A stretch of 13,378 nt of DNA from an uncultured Planctomycetaceae bacterium (GTDB lineage: Bacteria; Planctomycetota; Planctomycetia; Planctomycetales; Planctomycetaceae), in assembly GCA_903921605.1 (NCBI GenBank), contig CAIXQV010000038.1:1-13378 (forward strand). The letters run 5' to 3'. The notes below the pieces were generated by a model. That model searched no databases and had not been told where the DNA came from. It worked only from the letters and a program-made list of their open reading frames with translations. Made by a program: the position numbers and the translations under genes. Shown piece by piece: positions 6,698 to 13,378 of this stretch (the stretch's first letter is position 1; each line of letters starts with the position of its first letter).

Positions 6698-7936
6698 CTA
6701 CTGCTGTGTTGCGGCGTAAATTCCGGCCGCAGCAGCCAATCCCAGGATCACGGCAAACATGATCTTCCAGACGCTGTATGGTCGCTCGCCCTGAACTTCG
6801 CCTGTTGCTGCATTAATGAAAACCTGGAATGTCTTCCCGTTAAACCGGTAGGCCATCAGCCAGACCGGCAGCAGCAGATGCTTGTACGTGATGGCATCGT
6901 ACTGGCTTTTAACACTGCTGACCATTTGCGTGTCACCGCCAATGCGTTGATGAACCTCGGACAGAATCGCAGCGTCTATGCGTTGTCGACCTTCTTTAAA
7001 GCACGCATCCAGCTCTATGTCGTACGTTCGAGCCATCAAGCCGGCCAGCATCTGCTGATTGAAGGGCACCACTTTAAGCAGCGGCCATGGTTCCAGAGCC
7101 AACATGTAATCTCGGCGCAGACCTGTATTGGCAAGTACTAACACATCATCAAAGAATCGTTGAAACGATCCGCTGGCGGGATACCAGCGGGTTCTTCGTT
7201 CGGTGCGTCGATTCTTTCCGTCGCCCACGGTCACGTAATAATGCTCGCCACGCTGACCTGAATACGCGGTGGATGTCATTGAATCAAAAGTGTAATAGGA
7301 CAGATAGATGCCGTTAAACTTGCCGTCCGCTCCGTCTTTAGAGAATCGATTTGGGGCGAACCAGCGGGAGCGCACCCACTGCTGGAGATTGCGACGTGCA
7401 TCGTCTTTGTCTATCTGAAACGGCAGGACACCGTCGACCGGGATACGATGTTCCTCGCACTTATGAGCATTCTCAAGCTGCACCGGTGATGCACAATAGG
7501 GGCAGAGCGTGCTGGTTAACGTTCCATAGAACTCGACATTGCCACCACAGGACTCGCACCGCAGTTCGCGATGAGTTTTCTCGGTTGCGGCGATCGATGG
7601 GTCTTCGTCCACTTTACGATCGCGCGCTTCCTCACGCCATTGCCGGAGTTGCTCCAGCATGGCATGGAAATCCTGCTCCCCAAGGACCTCGTCGCCGGAT
7701 TTCTCAATTTCTTTAACGTGACCGCAATACGGGCATTTCAGAGACTGGTCGCCAATATGGAATTCCAGATCGGCCCCGCATGATTCACACGGGAACACTC
7801 GCCCTTCACCGGAGTCAAACGTGCGTCCCACTTCACCGGTCCGCACGTCTCGACGATGAATATCCAACGGGCCGTTAGGGTCGGTCTCAGACGGCAGTTC
7901 CGCAGAGTCATCCTGTGAGTCTGTTTCAAGCGGCAT
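6698..7936 (-). CDS. double zinc-ribbon protein with C-terminal membrane helix (YdjG-like)
   Basis: A 412-aa protein. Two zinc ribbons lie in the N-terminal third: Cys50-x2-Cys53 with Cys68-x2-Cys71, and Cys127-x2-Cys130 with Cys145-x2-Cys148 (both CESCG...CPYC). A charged, probably helical linker (85-120) separates them. The rest is a conserved mixed domain with HRIPVDGVLPFQI, an aromatic-rich FNGIYLSYYTFDS, and LLPVWLMAYRFNGKTFQVFINAATGEVQGERP (about 355-386), then one membrane helix (388-409). Such proteins are often misnamed as primosomal protein N' or helicase because of the ribbons; no helicase motifs are present. The domain plan and the neighbouring SPFH gene resemble Bacillus YdjG/YdjI. 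The ATG at 7936 is the only plausible start (in-frame stop 24 nt upstream), yet no clear Shine-Dalgarno is seen. The ribbons probably face the cytoplasm and may recruit a partner to the membrane. Confidence 0.92.
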   Translation of the reverse strand: MPLETDSQDDSAELPSETDPNGPLDIHRRDVRTGEVGRTFDSGEGRVFPCESCGADLEFHIGDQSLKCPYCGHVKEIEKSGDEVLGEQDFHAMLEQLRQWREEARDRKVDEDPSIAATEKTHRELRCESCGGNVEFYGTLTSTLCPYCASPVQLENAHKCEEHRIPVDGVLPFQIDKDDARRNLQQWVRSRWFAPNRFSKDGADGKFNGIYLSYYTFDSMTSTAYSGQRGEHYYVTVGDGKNRRTERRTRWYPASGSFQRFFDDVLVLANTGLRRDYMLALEPWPLLKVVPFNQQMLAGLMARTYDIELDACFKEGRQRIDAAILSEVHQRIGGDTQMVSSVKSQYDAITYKHLLLPVWLMAYRFNGKTFQVFINAATGEVQGERPYSVWKIMFAVILGLAAAAGIYAATQQ

Positions 7937-7947
7937 GAAAGGATTGA

Positions 7948-8068
7948 CCCGTTGAATAATTCAGATGAAGAAACAGGAGGCACGAAAGGCAACATGCGCA
8001 GACGATTGAAGAGCCAGCCCGACAACGTCTCACCGTCAACGGGCCGTGACGCATTTTCTCTCAACGGG
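7948..8068 (-). repeat. three 8-bp repeats in the leader of the zinc-ribbon gene
   Basis: CCCGTTGA occurs at 7948-7955 and its reverse complement TCAACGGG at 8036-8043 and 8061-8068. In the minus-strand mRNA either upstream copy can pair with the third, which lies 12-19 nt before the start codon, where ribosome entry would occur. This could be a switchable leader or coincidence. Confidence 0.3.
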
Positions 8069-8070
8069 AT

Positions 8071-8122
8071 CAGGAACCAATATCTACGTGCCCAGATGGG
8101 CGCATTGAACTATTGGTCCCTG
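8071..8122 (-). promoter_or_regulatory. intercistronic hairpin between SPFH and zinc-ribbon genes
   Basis: The arms 8071-8082 (CAGGAACCAATA) and 8111-8122 (TATTGGTCCCTG) pair over 12 positions. The single non-Watson-Crick position becomes a G-U pair in the minus-strand transcript. An inner GCCC/GGGC stem (8090-8093 / 8098-8101) sits in the loop. It begins 18 nt after the SPFH stop and lacks a U-run, so it is more likely an mRNA processing or stability element than a terminator. Confidence 0.5.
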
Positions 8123-8140
8123 AAACTACGCGTACTGCAA

Positions 8141-9253
8141 TTACGGAGCTGGCATCGGAGGAGGGGCTGGCGGCCCAAAAGCACCAGCCAGTTGAGGCAC
8201 CTGACCAGCGGCGGCCCAACTCGCCATACCGGCCGTCCAGACCAATGTTGCGGGTGTGATTTGTCCCCCAGCAATTGCGGAAGCGACCTGTTCCGCGCCG
8301 TAAGGTCCCTGCGATTGTCCGTTCATCGCAACATGCCACATCGCAGGAGGAGCAGGTGGTGCCATACCCGGTGCCGCTCCGCCTGGAGCAGCACCAGGGA
8401 ACATTCCCGGCTGCATCATTCGTCCGGCCATGGCAACGCCGATGCCCAGACCCAGTCCAGCCCCTGCACCACCACCGGCGCCATTGTCGGCAGTCATCGC
8501 CTGGCCCATCTGATACTGCTGGAATTTTCCGAGGTCGCCGATAACGCCGATGCTCGTGCGAGTATCGAGCGCTTTCTCGACGGCTTCCGGGAGCGAAATG
8601 TTGACGATGATCAACTGAGGAATTTCGAGACCGTATTCGTCGTCGATTTTCTCCTGCACAGCCTTGCGCAGCAACTCGCCGAATTCTCCATACTTTGTTG
8701 CGAGGTCCAGAGCAGCCACATTCGACTTCGCCAGAATTTCGGCGATCGTGCTGGAAATGATCGATCGTAGCAGTTCGGTCACCGCGTCAGCACCGAATTC
8801 TTTGTCGGTACCAACCAGCTCAGTCAGCAATGCCTTTGGCTCAACCGCTTTGACCGCATAGGTGCCAAACGCGCGAATTCGGATGGGTCCGAATTCCGGA
8901 TCACGCATCATGATTGGATTCGGAGTACCCCATTTCAGATCCGTCAGTTGCTTCGTACTGACAAAATAAACTTCCGCGCGAAACGGGCTGTTGAAACCAT
9001 ATTTCCAGCCGGCGATCGTGCTCAGAATCGGAAGGTTGTCTGTCTTGAGTTCGTAATTGCCCGGTTCAAAAATGTCGGCAATCTGGCCGCGATGAACGAA
9101 GATCGCTTTCTGCCCTGGACGAACAATCAGCTGCGCGCCGTTCTTGATTTCGTTCTGATAACGAGGAAACCGCCAGACCAGCGTATGTCGGGAATCATCA
9201 ACCCACTCGATGATGTCGATCAATTCATTTCGCAGCTTGTCAAACAACCCCAT
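8141..9253 (-). CDS. SPFH-domain protein with C-terminal GYF_2 domain (YdjI-like)
   Basis: A 370-aa protein of the SPFH (stomatin/prohibitin/flotillin/HflK) superfamily, closest to the YdjI or 'virion core protein' type (COG4260). I start it at 9253 because GGAG lies 8 nt upstream and MGLFDKLRNELIDIIEW is the typical family N-terminus; the frame extends 20 codons further to 9313 without family features. The SPFH core spans about residues 35-235 (LIVRPGQKAIFVHRGQ, IRIRAFGTYAVKA, DEYGLEIPQLIIVNISLPEAVEKALD). There is no N-terminal membrane helix, so it likely reaches the membrane through a partner. Residues 255-300 are a flexible Gly/Ala/Met/Pro linker. Residues 306-358 form a GYF_2 domain (WHVAMNGQSQGPYG, LVWTAGMASWAAA), which usually binds proline-rich peptides; the protein's own Pro-rich tail (361-370) is a possible ligand. 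It is the first gene of the probable SPFH / zinc-ribbon / small membrane protein transcript. Confidence 0.95.
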   Translation of the reverse strand: MGLFDKLRNELIDIIEWVDDSRHTLVWRFPRYQNEIKNGAQLIVRPGQKAIFVHRGQIADIFEPGNYELKTDNLPILSTIAGWKYGFNSPFRAEVYFVSTKQLTDLKWGTPNPIMMRDPEFGPIRIRAFGTYAVKAVEPKALLTELVGTDKEFGADAVTELLRSIISSTIAEILAKSNVAALDLATKYGEFGELLRKAVQEKIDDEYGLEIPQLIIVNISLPEAVEKALDTRTSIGVIGDLGKFQQYQMGQAMTADNGAGGGAGAGLGLGIGVAMAGRMMQPGMFPGAAPGGAAPGMAPPAPPAMWHVAMNGQSQGPYGAEQVASAIAGGQITPATLVWTAGMASWAAAGQVPQLAGAFGPPAPPPMPAP

Positions 9254-9261
9254 TGAACGGG

Positions 9262-9267
9262 CTCCCC
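9262..9267 (-). promoter_or_regulatory. ribosome binding site of the SPFH gene
   Basis: GGGGAG is read on the minus strand from 9267 to 9262, 8 nt before the ATG at 9253. It decides this start over the upstream in-frame ATG at 9313. Confidence 0.75.
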
Positions 9268-9466
9268 AAAAAGATTTCCATGGTAATAACGTCGGCCGGT
9301 CTACCGGTGTCATCGCTGAATTGTAACGATTGATATTCCGGCGAAGACATTGAAACGTGGCGAAGTCTATATCAGATCACACGATATCCGCCACAGTGAG
9401 TTTTTGCACACTTTTTTCTTCTTACAGTTTGCAGCAGAGGCACTTACGCGGTCTCTTGCTTTCACT

Positions 9467-9530
9467 GTTTAACGGCAACCCGCAGGCGTCGTTGCCTGAT
9501 CTCGCCTCCGCCTGCGGCTCGCCGTTAAAC
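9467..9530. repeat. 64-bp near-perfect inverted repeat, REP-like
   Basis: GTTTAACGGC 9467-9476 pairs perfectly with GCCGTTAAAC 9521-9530. After a symmetric 3-nt internal loop (AAC/CTC), CCGCAGGCG 9480-9488 pairs perfectly with CGCCTGCGG 9509-9517. The 20-nt loop is 9489-9508. That gives 19 bp of paired stem. No U-run follows on either strand. I recall intergenic GTTTAACGGC / CCGCAGGCG-like strings recurring in planctomycete genomes, so this may be one copy of a dispersed REP-type family; there is no second copy in the window. It lies 49 nt after the PPC gene stop and may stabilise or separate transcripts. The rest of the gap 9254-9579 shows no gene. Confidence 0.7.
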
Positions 9531-9579
9531 GAATACACTCAGGAATTGATTCAATCAACAGGCCGCTGGTCAACTGGAA

Positions 9580-11976
9580 TCATGGCACGGAAACATACTC
9601 GATACGGATTTCCGTTTCCGAAATGACCGGCCATTCTCCGTCCTGCAGGGCGGTTGCACGCACGGTCAGATTCCATTGGCCTCGCAGTTGTTCGTCGATC
9701 TTCGAAAAGATTTGCAGCACTCCGCTGGTTTTGTTCGGCTCGATCAACATCGGTGTTGCGGAAATGAACGCTTTCGCCTCTTCTGGTACAACGAGTTCCA
9801 CCTTCACCGGCAGCGGAAGTTTGGGAGACCGGGCGACATTGACGGCAATCTCCTGAATCTCCCCGATTGGAGTCACCACGTCGGAATTTTCGGTGGACAG
9901 CTTCAACAAAGCGCCCTCCATAATCATAGTGATCCGAGCATTTCCTGGCTTCGTGAGATAACGCACATTGCCTTTCGGATCGGGCACCGCCACAACGCCA
10001 TGTACGATGATGCGGCGGGTCAGGTCCATTGGCAGCCATTCCGGAAGAAAGCACGGATACCACGCGCGGTTCTGATCGGGGGGGACCGTTAAAATTCCGC
10101 CACGAGTTCCCATACGCTGGCGATCCTGTTTGGCGGTCATCTCCAGTTGAATCTCTCCCGCAAAGCCATCTTTGCGAACCAGTTCAAGTTCCGCCAAATA
10201 AGTGGTGCCTCGATGAACATCTCGCTGACGTTCTTTGTCGACCACAAGGACTTCGATCGGCGCTGCCATCGTCATGGCCAGCAGTGTTTGATTAACCTGG
10301 CGATCAGAGAATTCTCGCGGGCAAAGATTTCCTCCTGCATTGGCTGTGGCGATGCGACGTGACTCTGTCGATCCCACCATCGAACTGCCCACAATCGTGA
10401 TCAGCTTTGCGACTACGGCCGCGTCCGCTGCGGATTCGAGCATCACTTTTGCGTCCGATTTGCCACCCGGAATCTTCCAGTCGCCGGTGGCGGTCACTCC
10501 TGCCGGGAGCCCTTCGACACTTAAAGCGATCTCGCCATCAAAGCCACCAGAACGAAGCGCCTGCACGGCAATCTCGGATTTGCCGGCCAGCGGCAGCGCG
10601 ACCGTCTGAGGCGCTGTAAGAATAAAGTCCGGTTTCTGTCGCAGGCATTGCAGTCGGTAAACATGATTGTCTAATGTTGACGACACCTTTCTTACAATCG
10701 CTGTGTAGGTGCCCGTTGTCGCGGCTTTGAACTGAAGCGTTGGATCGGAATCGACAGCCCCATCATCATTCTCGGCGATAACCTTTCCGGTCTCGTCAAG
10801 AACTTCCAGCGACAGATCCGCGACTGGGCCAACGCCCGACGATTCCACGTCAAGAGACCATTGCTCGCCGCTCATCACGGCGATCGAGTATCGTTGAAAG
10901 GCTTCGTCGCCACGAATGAATGCCGTGACGGCTTCGGATCCCGTGATTGCCGTCACCTCTTCGTTACGAATCTTCTCCGGCACATCTGAGATCGGGATTT
11001 GAACAGAAACGTCTCCGGTTGGTGTCGGCAACTTATGCTGAAAATGTGTGACCACCGGGTCCGACGGAATCGTAATTGTGCTCTTTATCGATTCAAGTTT
11101 TGCAGTGCCGGTTTGCAGTCCGGGTCCGAGTGCTTCCAGTTCCAGAGTACTTCCACGCTGCACGCGAGCCGGGATCGTCTCGTGTATCTTCGGCCCTGTG
11201 CTTAACGCGAGGCGATACACGAACGCCCGATCACCTCGAAAATCCAAATCGAACACACTGACTGTATATGCTTTGCCTGCAGAAGCGGAGAAGTACAATC
11301 CAGCATCCTGTCCCAGCGTGTCCGTGTAGTTGGCTAACAACTGCCCTGACTCATCGCGGACATCCACGACAGGATTCATGTCAACGCCCAATCGTCTTGC
11401 CATCAAATCAACAGACACGATCTGATCGCGTTCCGAGACGAACTCATATCGGTCGACTTCAGTGAGACGACTCAGTCGGCCCGCGACAGCGACCGGCAGA
11501 GATTTGAGTCGTTGAGGAAGATCTCGCGAACGATGTTCGATGATTTCTTCGCCATGGCTTACGTAGAATACGGCAGTCTCCGACGAACCATTGGCACTCG
11601 CTACTTGCCAGCGAACCAGCCCGTCGGGAGTCTCCGCCGGAATGTTAATCAGGCCGCGGACTTCTCTGGGGATCGGCATCGCCGGCAGGCCGCTTCTGGG
11701 ACCAAACCAATAAGGTGGAGGAGGCATTTGGTAGACGCCTGGAATTCCATCCGTCTGCAACGTAATTCGTTCATCGAGAACAAACCACTGCATGTCGACG
11801 GTGAAATCGTAACCGCCCAGAGCGACCTCGTGGGCTTCTCCGGCTTTCAATGCAGGAGGAAAAACATACCCCAGTCCAGGCGATTTCTGGGCCATCGCTG
11901 TTTGATGACCGGCTGACAGCAAAAGCATACTGACGATCAGAGTTCGATTTAGGCTGCGTCTTCTGGTGGCGTTCAT
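9580..11976 (-). CDS. secreted protein with two PPC-like domains and Ig-like repeats
   Basis: A 798-aa protein. Residues 1-29 form a signal peptide (RRRSLNR, hydrophobic 13-22, cleavage at AMA29|Q30). Residues 32-145 form an N-terminal beta domain (FPPALKAGEAHEVALGG, then a PPPPYWFGPRSGLP loop and IPAETPDGLVRWQVASANGSSETAVFYV). Two bacterial pre-peptidase C-terminal-like domains follow: 166-258 (DRYEFVSERDQIVSVDLMA...VVDVRDESGQLLANYTD) and 350-442 (QRYSIAVMSGEQWSLDVES...VLDETGKVIAENDD). Two Ig-like modules share a GGFDGEIALSVEG / DGFAGEIQLEM theme (about 478 onward and 600 onward). No protease or other catalytic motif is visible, so it is a binding or structural surface protein. Such proteins are numerous in planctomycetes and often sit near DUF1549/DUF1553 cytochrome-type genes, none of which are here. 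GAGG lies about 12 nt before the ATG. Confidence 0.92.
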   Translation of the reverse strand: MNATRRRSLNRTLIVSMLLLSAGHQTAMAQKSPGLGYVFPPALKAGEAHEVALGGYDFTVDMQWFVLDERITLQTDGIPGVYQMPPPPYWFGPRSGLPAMPIPREVRGLINIPAETPDGLVRWQVASANGSSETAVFYVSHGEEIIEHRSRDLPQRLKSLPVAVAGRLSRLTEVDRYEFVSERDQIVSVDLMARRLGVDMNPVVDVRDESGQLLANYTDTLGQDAGLYFSASAGKAYTVSVFDLDFRGDRAFVYRLALSTGPKIHETIPARVQRGSTLELEALGPGLQTGTAKLESIKSTITIPSDPVVTHFQHKLPTPTGDVSVQIPISDVPEKIRNEEVTAITGSEAVTAFIRGDEAFQRYSIAVMSGEQWSLDVESSGVGPVADLSLEVLDETGKVIAENDDGAVDSDPTLQFKAATTGTYTAIVRKVSSTLDNHVYRLQCLRQKPDFILTAPQTVALPLAGKSEIAVQALRSGGFDGEIALSVEGLPAGVTATGDWKIPGGKSDAKVMLESAADAAVVAKLITIVGSSMVGSTESRRIATANAGGNLCPREFSDRQVNQTLLAMTMAAPIEVLVVDKERQRDVHRGTTYLAELELVRKDGFAGEIQLEMTAKQDRQRMGTRGGILTVPPDQNRAWYPCFLPEWLPMDLTRRIIVHGVVAVPDPKGNVRYLTKPGNARITMIMEGALLKLSTENSDVVTPIGEIQEIAVNVARSPKLPLPVKVELVVPEEAKAFISATPMLIEPNKTSGVLQIFSKIDEQLRGQWNLTVRATALQDGEWPVISETEIRIEYVSVP

Positions 11977-12281
11977 CGCTGAATGACCTCGATGCGAGTA
12001 CGAAGTTTTCCAGCGACGGAGCTTAACCTGACTGCGACAGGATTCTACGCAAGGCTCCCAGGTGAACGTCCCTTTCCGCGAGAAAAATCAACCTGACGAA
12101 AGAAGATCGTCAGGCTCATGCTCTCTCCGCAGTCTTCCTATGGATGTAGGCTGGACGGAGCGGGCCGAGTAGCTGCTTGTCCACTAGTCGCTGAGGCACC
12201 GGAACTCGCTGGCGATCGGTTCGGCCTGGGAAGCAGTATCTCTCAAAAGCCTGACAGACCACCAGTGTCGGTGTTCCGCAG
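11977..12281. other. 305-nt gap between the PPC gene and rtcA
   Basis: It holds the rtcA terminator (12082-12116) and, on the rtcA side, 163 nt between the rtcA stop and that terminator. A 58-codon minus-strand ORF (12116-12292) fills that stretch. It overlaps the rtcA stop in another frame, ends exactly at the terminator, and shows no recognisable family. On the PPC side (11977-12081) I see no convincing promoter. Confidence 0.6.
12082..12116 (-). terminator. intrinsic terminator of rtcA
   Basis: On the minus strand CCTGACGA (12114-12107) pairs with TCGTCAGG (12099-12092) around a 7-nt loop, with a further G-U and A-U pair at the base. The sequence GATTTTT follows (T-run 12087-12083). This is a standard Rho-independent terminator in the orientation of rtcA and separates it from the PPC gene. 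Confidence 0.87.
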
Positions 12282-13352
12282 CTAAATCGCATCGACCGGT
12301 GACACTGTGACAAGGTGATCTGATTCCAGCTCCACGACTTCGATCTGTACGGGCAATAGCGTTCGCAGCAGGTCGATATGCGTCGTTGTGTGACGTGACA
12401 ATTTGTGAGTCCGAAATGAGCCGCCTCGCTTTGTTCGGACGGTGTAAGGTTGAGCAGCACTCATCGCCAGTGGAAGCAGAATCTGATCCGCCAGATATTC
12501 TCCAACCGGCGCGGGTGACTTCAGGTATTCGCGAATCTGCTGGACCGTCTCTTCGGCCACATGCTCCGCCGAAGTACCAACGCGGCCAAAGCCAGTCGCC
12601 AGTTCCGTGACGTTCTCATAAGCCAGTTCGGCGAATACAAGATTCCCAGGACCGTGAGCGGTTATGGGGTCGATTGAGATGTCGTTGGGTTGCAGATTCA
12701 GTCGACGAGCCAGACGTTCAGCTTCTCGCTCAGCAATGTTCAACGGCAGATTACTGATCAGAATTCTTGCGGACTTCGAGACTGCTTCACCGCGTTCCAG
12801 AAGATTGAATCCTGTCAGCATTTTTGCGGGTTGGATCGTGACATGAATTCGCCCACCGCCTGCGGGGAAGAATCCATAGCGTTCCAGTTTAGCCTCGACG
12901 ACTGGTCCCATACGATTCAGCAGGGGCAGAAAGACTCGCTGGAGATAATCAAAAGGGGGAGCCCACTGATTGTGAGTTCCTCCTTCGATGACAATCTCTG
13001 AGGGTGCCTCGGCCTGAATCAAGGCCGGCAGAACAGTCTGGAGAACCAGCGTCGCGCTTCCTGCAGTACCGACTCGAAACTCATAAGACCCGGGACGCAC
13101 TGGACCGGGTTGAAACTGCAGTGTTTGAGATCGCAGTTCGGCTCCGATCATTTCCGCATTACAAATTTCGGCGGCCGCTTTCATCGCCGTCAGATGTTGT
13201 CGCATCAGGCCGGGCTTCTCGCGTCCAGCACGGATTCGTTCAATTCGGATCGCTTTGCCGGACACTGCCGACAACCCGATAGACGTCCGAAGGATCTGAC
13301 CACCGCCTTCGCCCTGTGACCCGTCAATTGTGATCATCTCTGCCGCTGCCAT
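12282..13352 (-). CDS. rtcA: RNA 3'-terminal phosphate cyclase
   Basis: RtcA converts an RNA 3'-phosphate to a 2',3'-cyclic phosphate using ATP through a covalent AMP-histidine intermediate. At 356 aa it is slightly longer than the E. coli enzyme (about 340). The N-terminus DGSQGEGGGQILR (10-22) is the family hallmark. The cyclase signature YGFFPAGGGRI lies at 159-169, and EGGTHNQWAPPFDY (123-136) is a conserved active-site segment. The likely nucleophilic histidine is His321 in SRHTTTH; by my recollection the family more often has H-x-x-T-N, and here the Asn position is His325. I used the ATG at 13352, with CAGG about 9 nt upstream; Met6 would also serve. It is cytosolic and probably monocistronic, with its own terminator. 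Only 26 nt upstream are visible, so neither an RtcR-type promoter nor an rtcB partner can be judged. Confidence 0.97.
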   Translation of the reverse strand: MAAAEMITIDGSQGEGGGQILRTSIGLSAVSGKAIRIERIRAGREKPGLMRQHLTAMKAAAEICNAEMIGAELRSQTLQFQPGPVRPGSYEFRVGTAGSATLVLQTVLPALIQAEAPSEIVIEGGTHNQWAPPFDYLQRVFLPLLNRMGPVVEAKLERYGFFPAGGGRIHVTIQPAKMLTGFNLLERGEAVSKSARILISNLPLNIAEREAERLARRLNLQPNDISIDPITAHGPGNLVFAELAYENVTELATGFGRVGTSAEHVAEETVQQIREYLKSPAPVGEYLADQILLPLAMSAAQPYTVRTKRGGSFRTHKLSRHTTTHIDLLRTLLPVQIEVVELESDHLVTVSPVDAI

Positions 13353-13378
13353 GCTGAACCTGAAGTTTCCAAAGTGTC

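Noticed and set aside
6698..7936. Primosomal protein N' / helicase annotation for the zinc-ribbon gene
   Set aside because: No Walker or helicase motifs are visible; only the Cys4 ribbons resemble it, and a C-terminal membrane helix fits YdjG-type proteins better.
7952..8770. 272-codon plus-strand ORF opposite the SPFH gene
   Set aside because: It is the antisense shadow of the SPFH gene and leader; the translation is low-complexity and Arg/Ser/His-rich.
9254..9313. N-terminal 20-codon extension of the SPFH protein
   Set aside because: A good ribosome site lies before 9253 and the family N-terminus begins there; the extension overlaps that ribosome site.
1..13378. CRISPR array, insertion sequence, prophage or defence cassette
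   Set aside because: No regularly spaced repeats, transposase or integrase motifs, target-site duplications or nuclease/helicase defence domains are visible.

Overview
The window looks like chromosomal DNA from a planctomycete. This is inferred from gene content: an SGSH-like formylglycine sulfatase, a secreted protein with two pre-peptidase C-terminal (PPC)-like domains, a very small one-helix protein with a WWTHWP motif, and a large exported protein of a kind I associate with this phylum. No rRNA, tRNA, CRISPR array, integrase or transposase is visible. The sequence reads as ordinary core/accessory chromosome.

Layout: (1) 2-1351 (+), a FAD-dependent dehydrogenase of the COG2509 type, cut by the window edge. 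(2) A 205-nt gap holding a compact predicted three-way-junction structure (1383-1496). (3) 1557-3239 (+), an exported sulfatase. (4) A 394-nt convergent gap with a possible cloverleaf-like fold (3328-3454), a small hairpin (3460-3484) and a clear bidirectional terminator (3543-3586). (5) 3634-5751 (-), a large exported protein of unknown function with a long, hairpin-rich leader. (6) A minus-strand cluster at 9253-6300: an SPFH-GYF protein, a double zinc-ribbon membrane protein and a 120-aa one-helix protein, closed by a strong intrinsic terminator (6198-6240). (7) 9580-11976 (-), a secreted PPC-domain protein, separated from the SPFH gene by a long inverted repeat (9467-9530). (8) 12282-13352 (-), RNA 3'-terminal phosphate cyclase (rtcA), with its own terminator (12082-12116).

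Functional reading: the most system-like part is SPFH + zinc ribbon + small membrane protein. It recalls the YdjI/YdjG pair that works with PspA in the Bacillus subtilis membrane-stress response, but has an added C-terminal GYF domain and an unfamiliar third partner. The exported sulfatase, the PPC protein and the 705-aa protein fit the planctomycete cell envelope and polysaccharide lifestyle. RtcA is an RNA-end-processing enzyme, with no RtcB or RtcR in view.

Six gaps contain predicted secondary structure, from clear terminators to candidate structured RNAs. These were found by eye. Their statistical support and conservation have not been computed.
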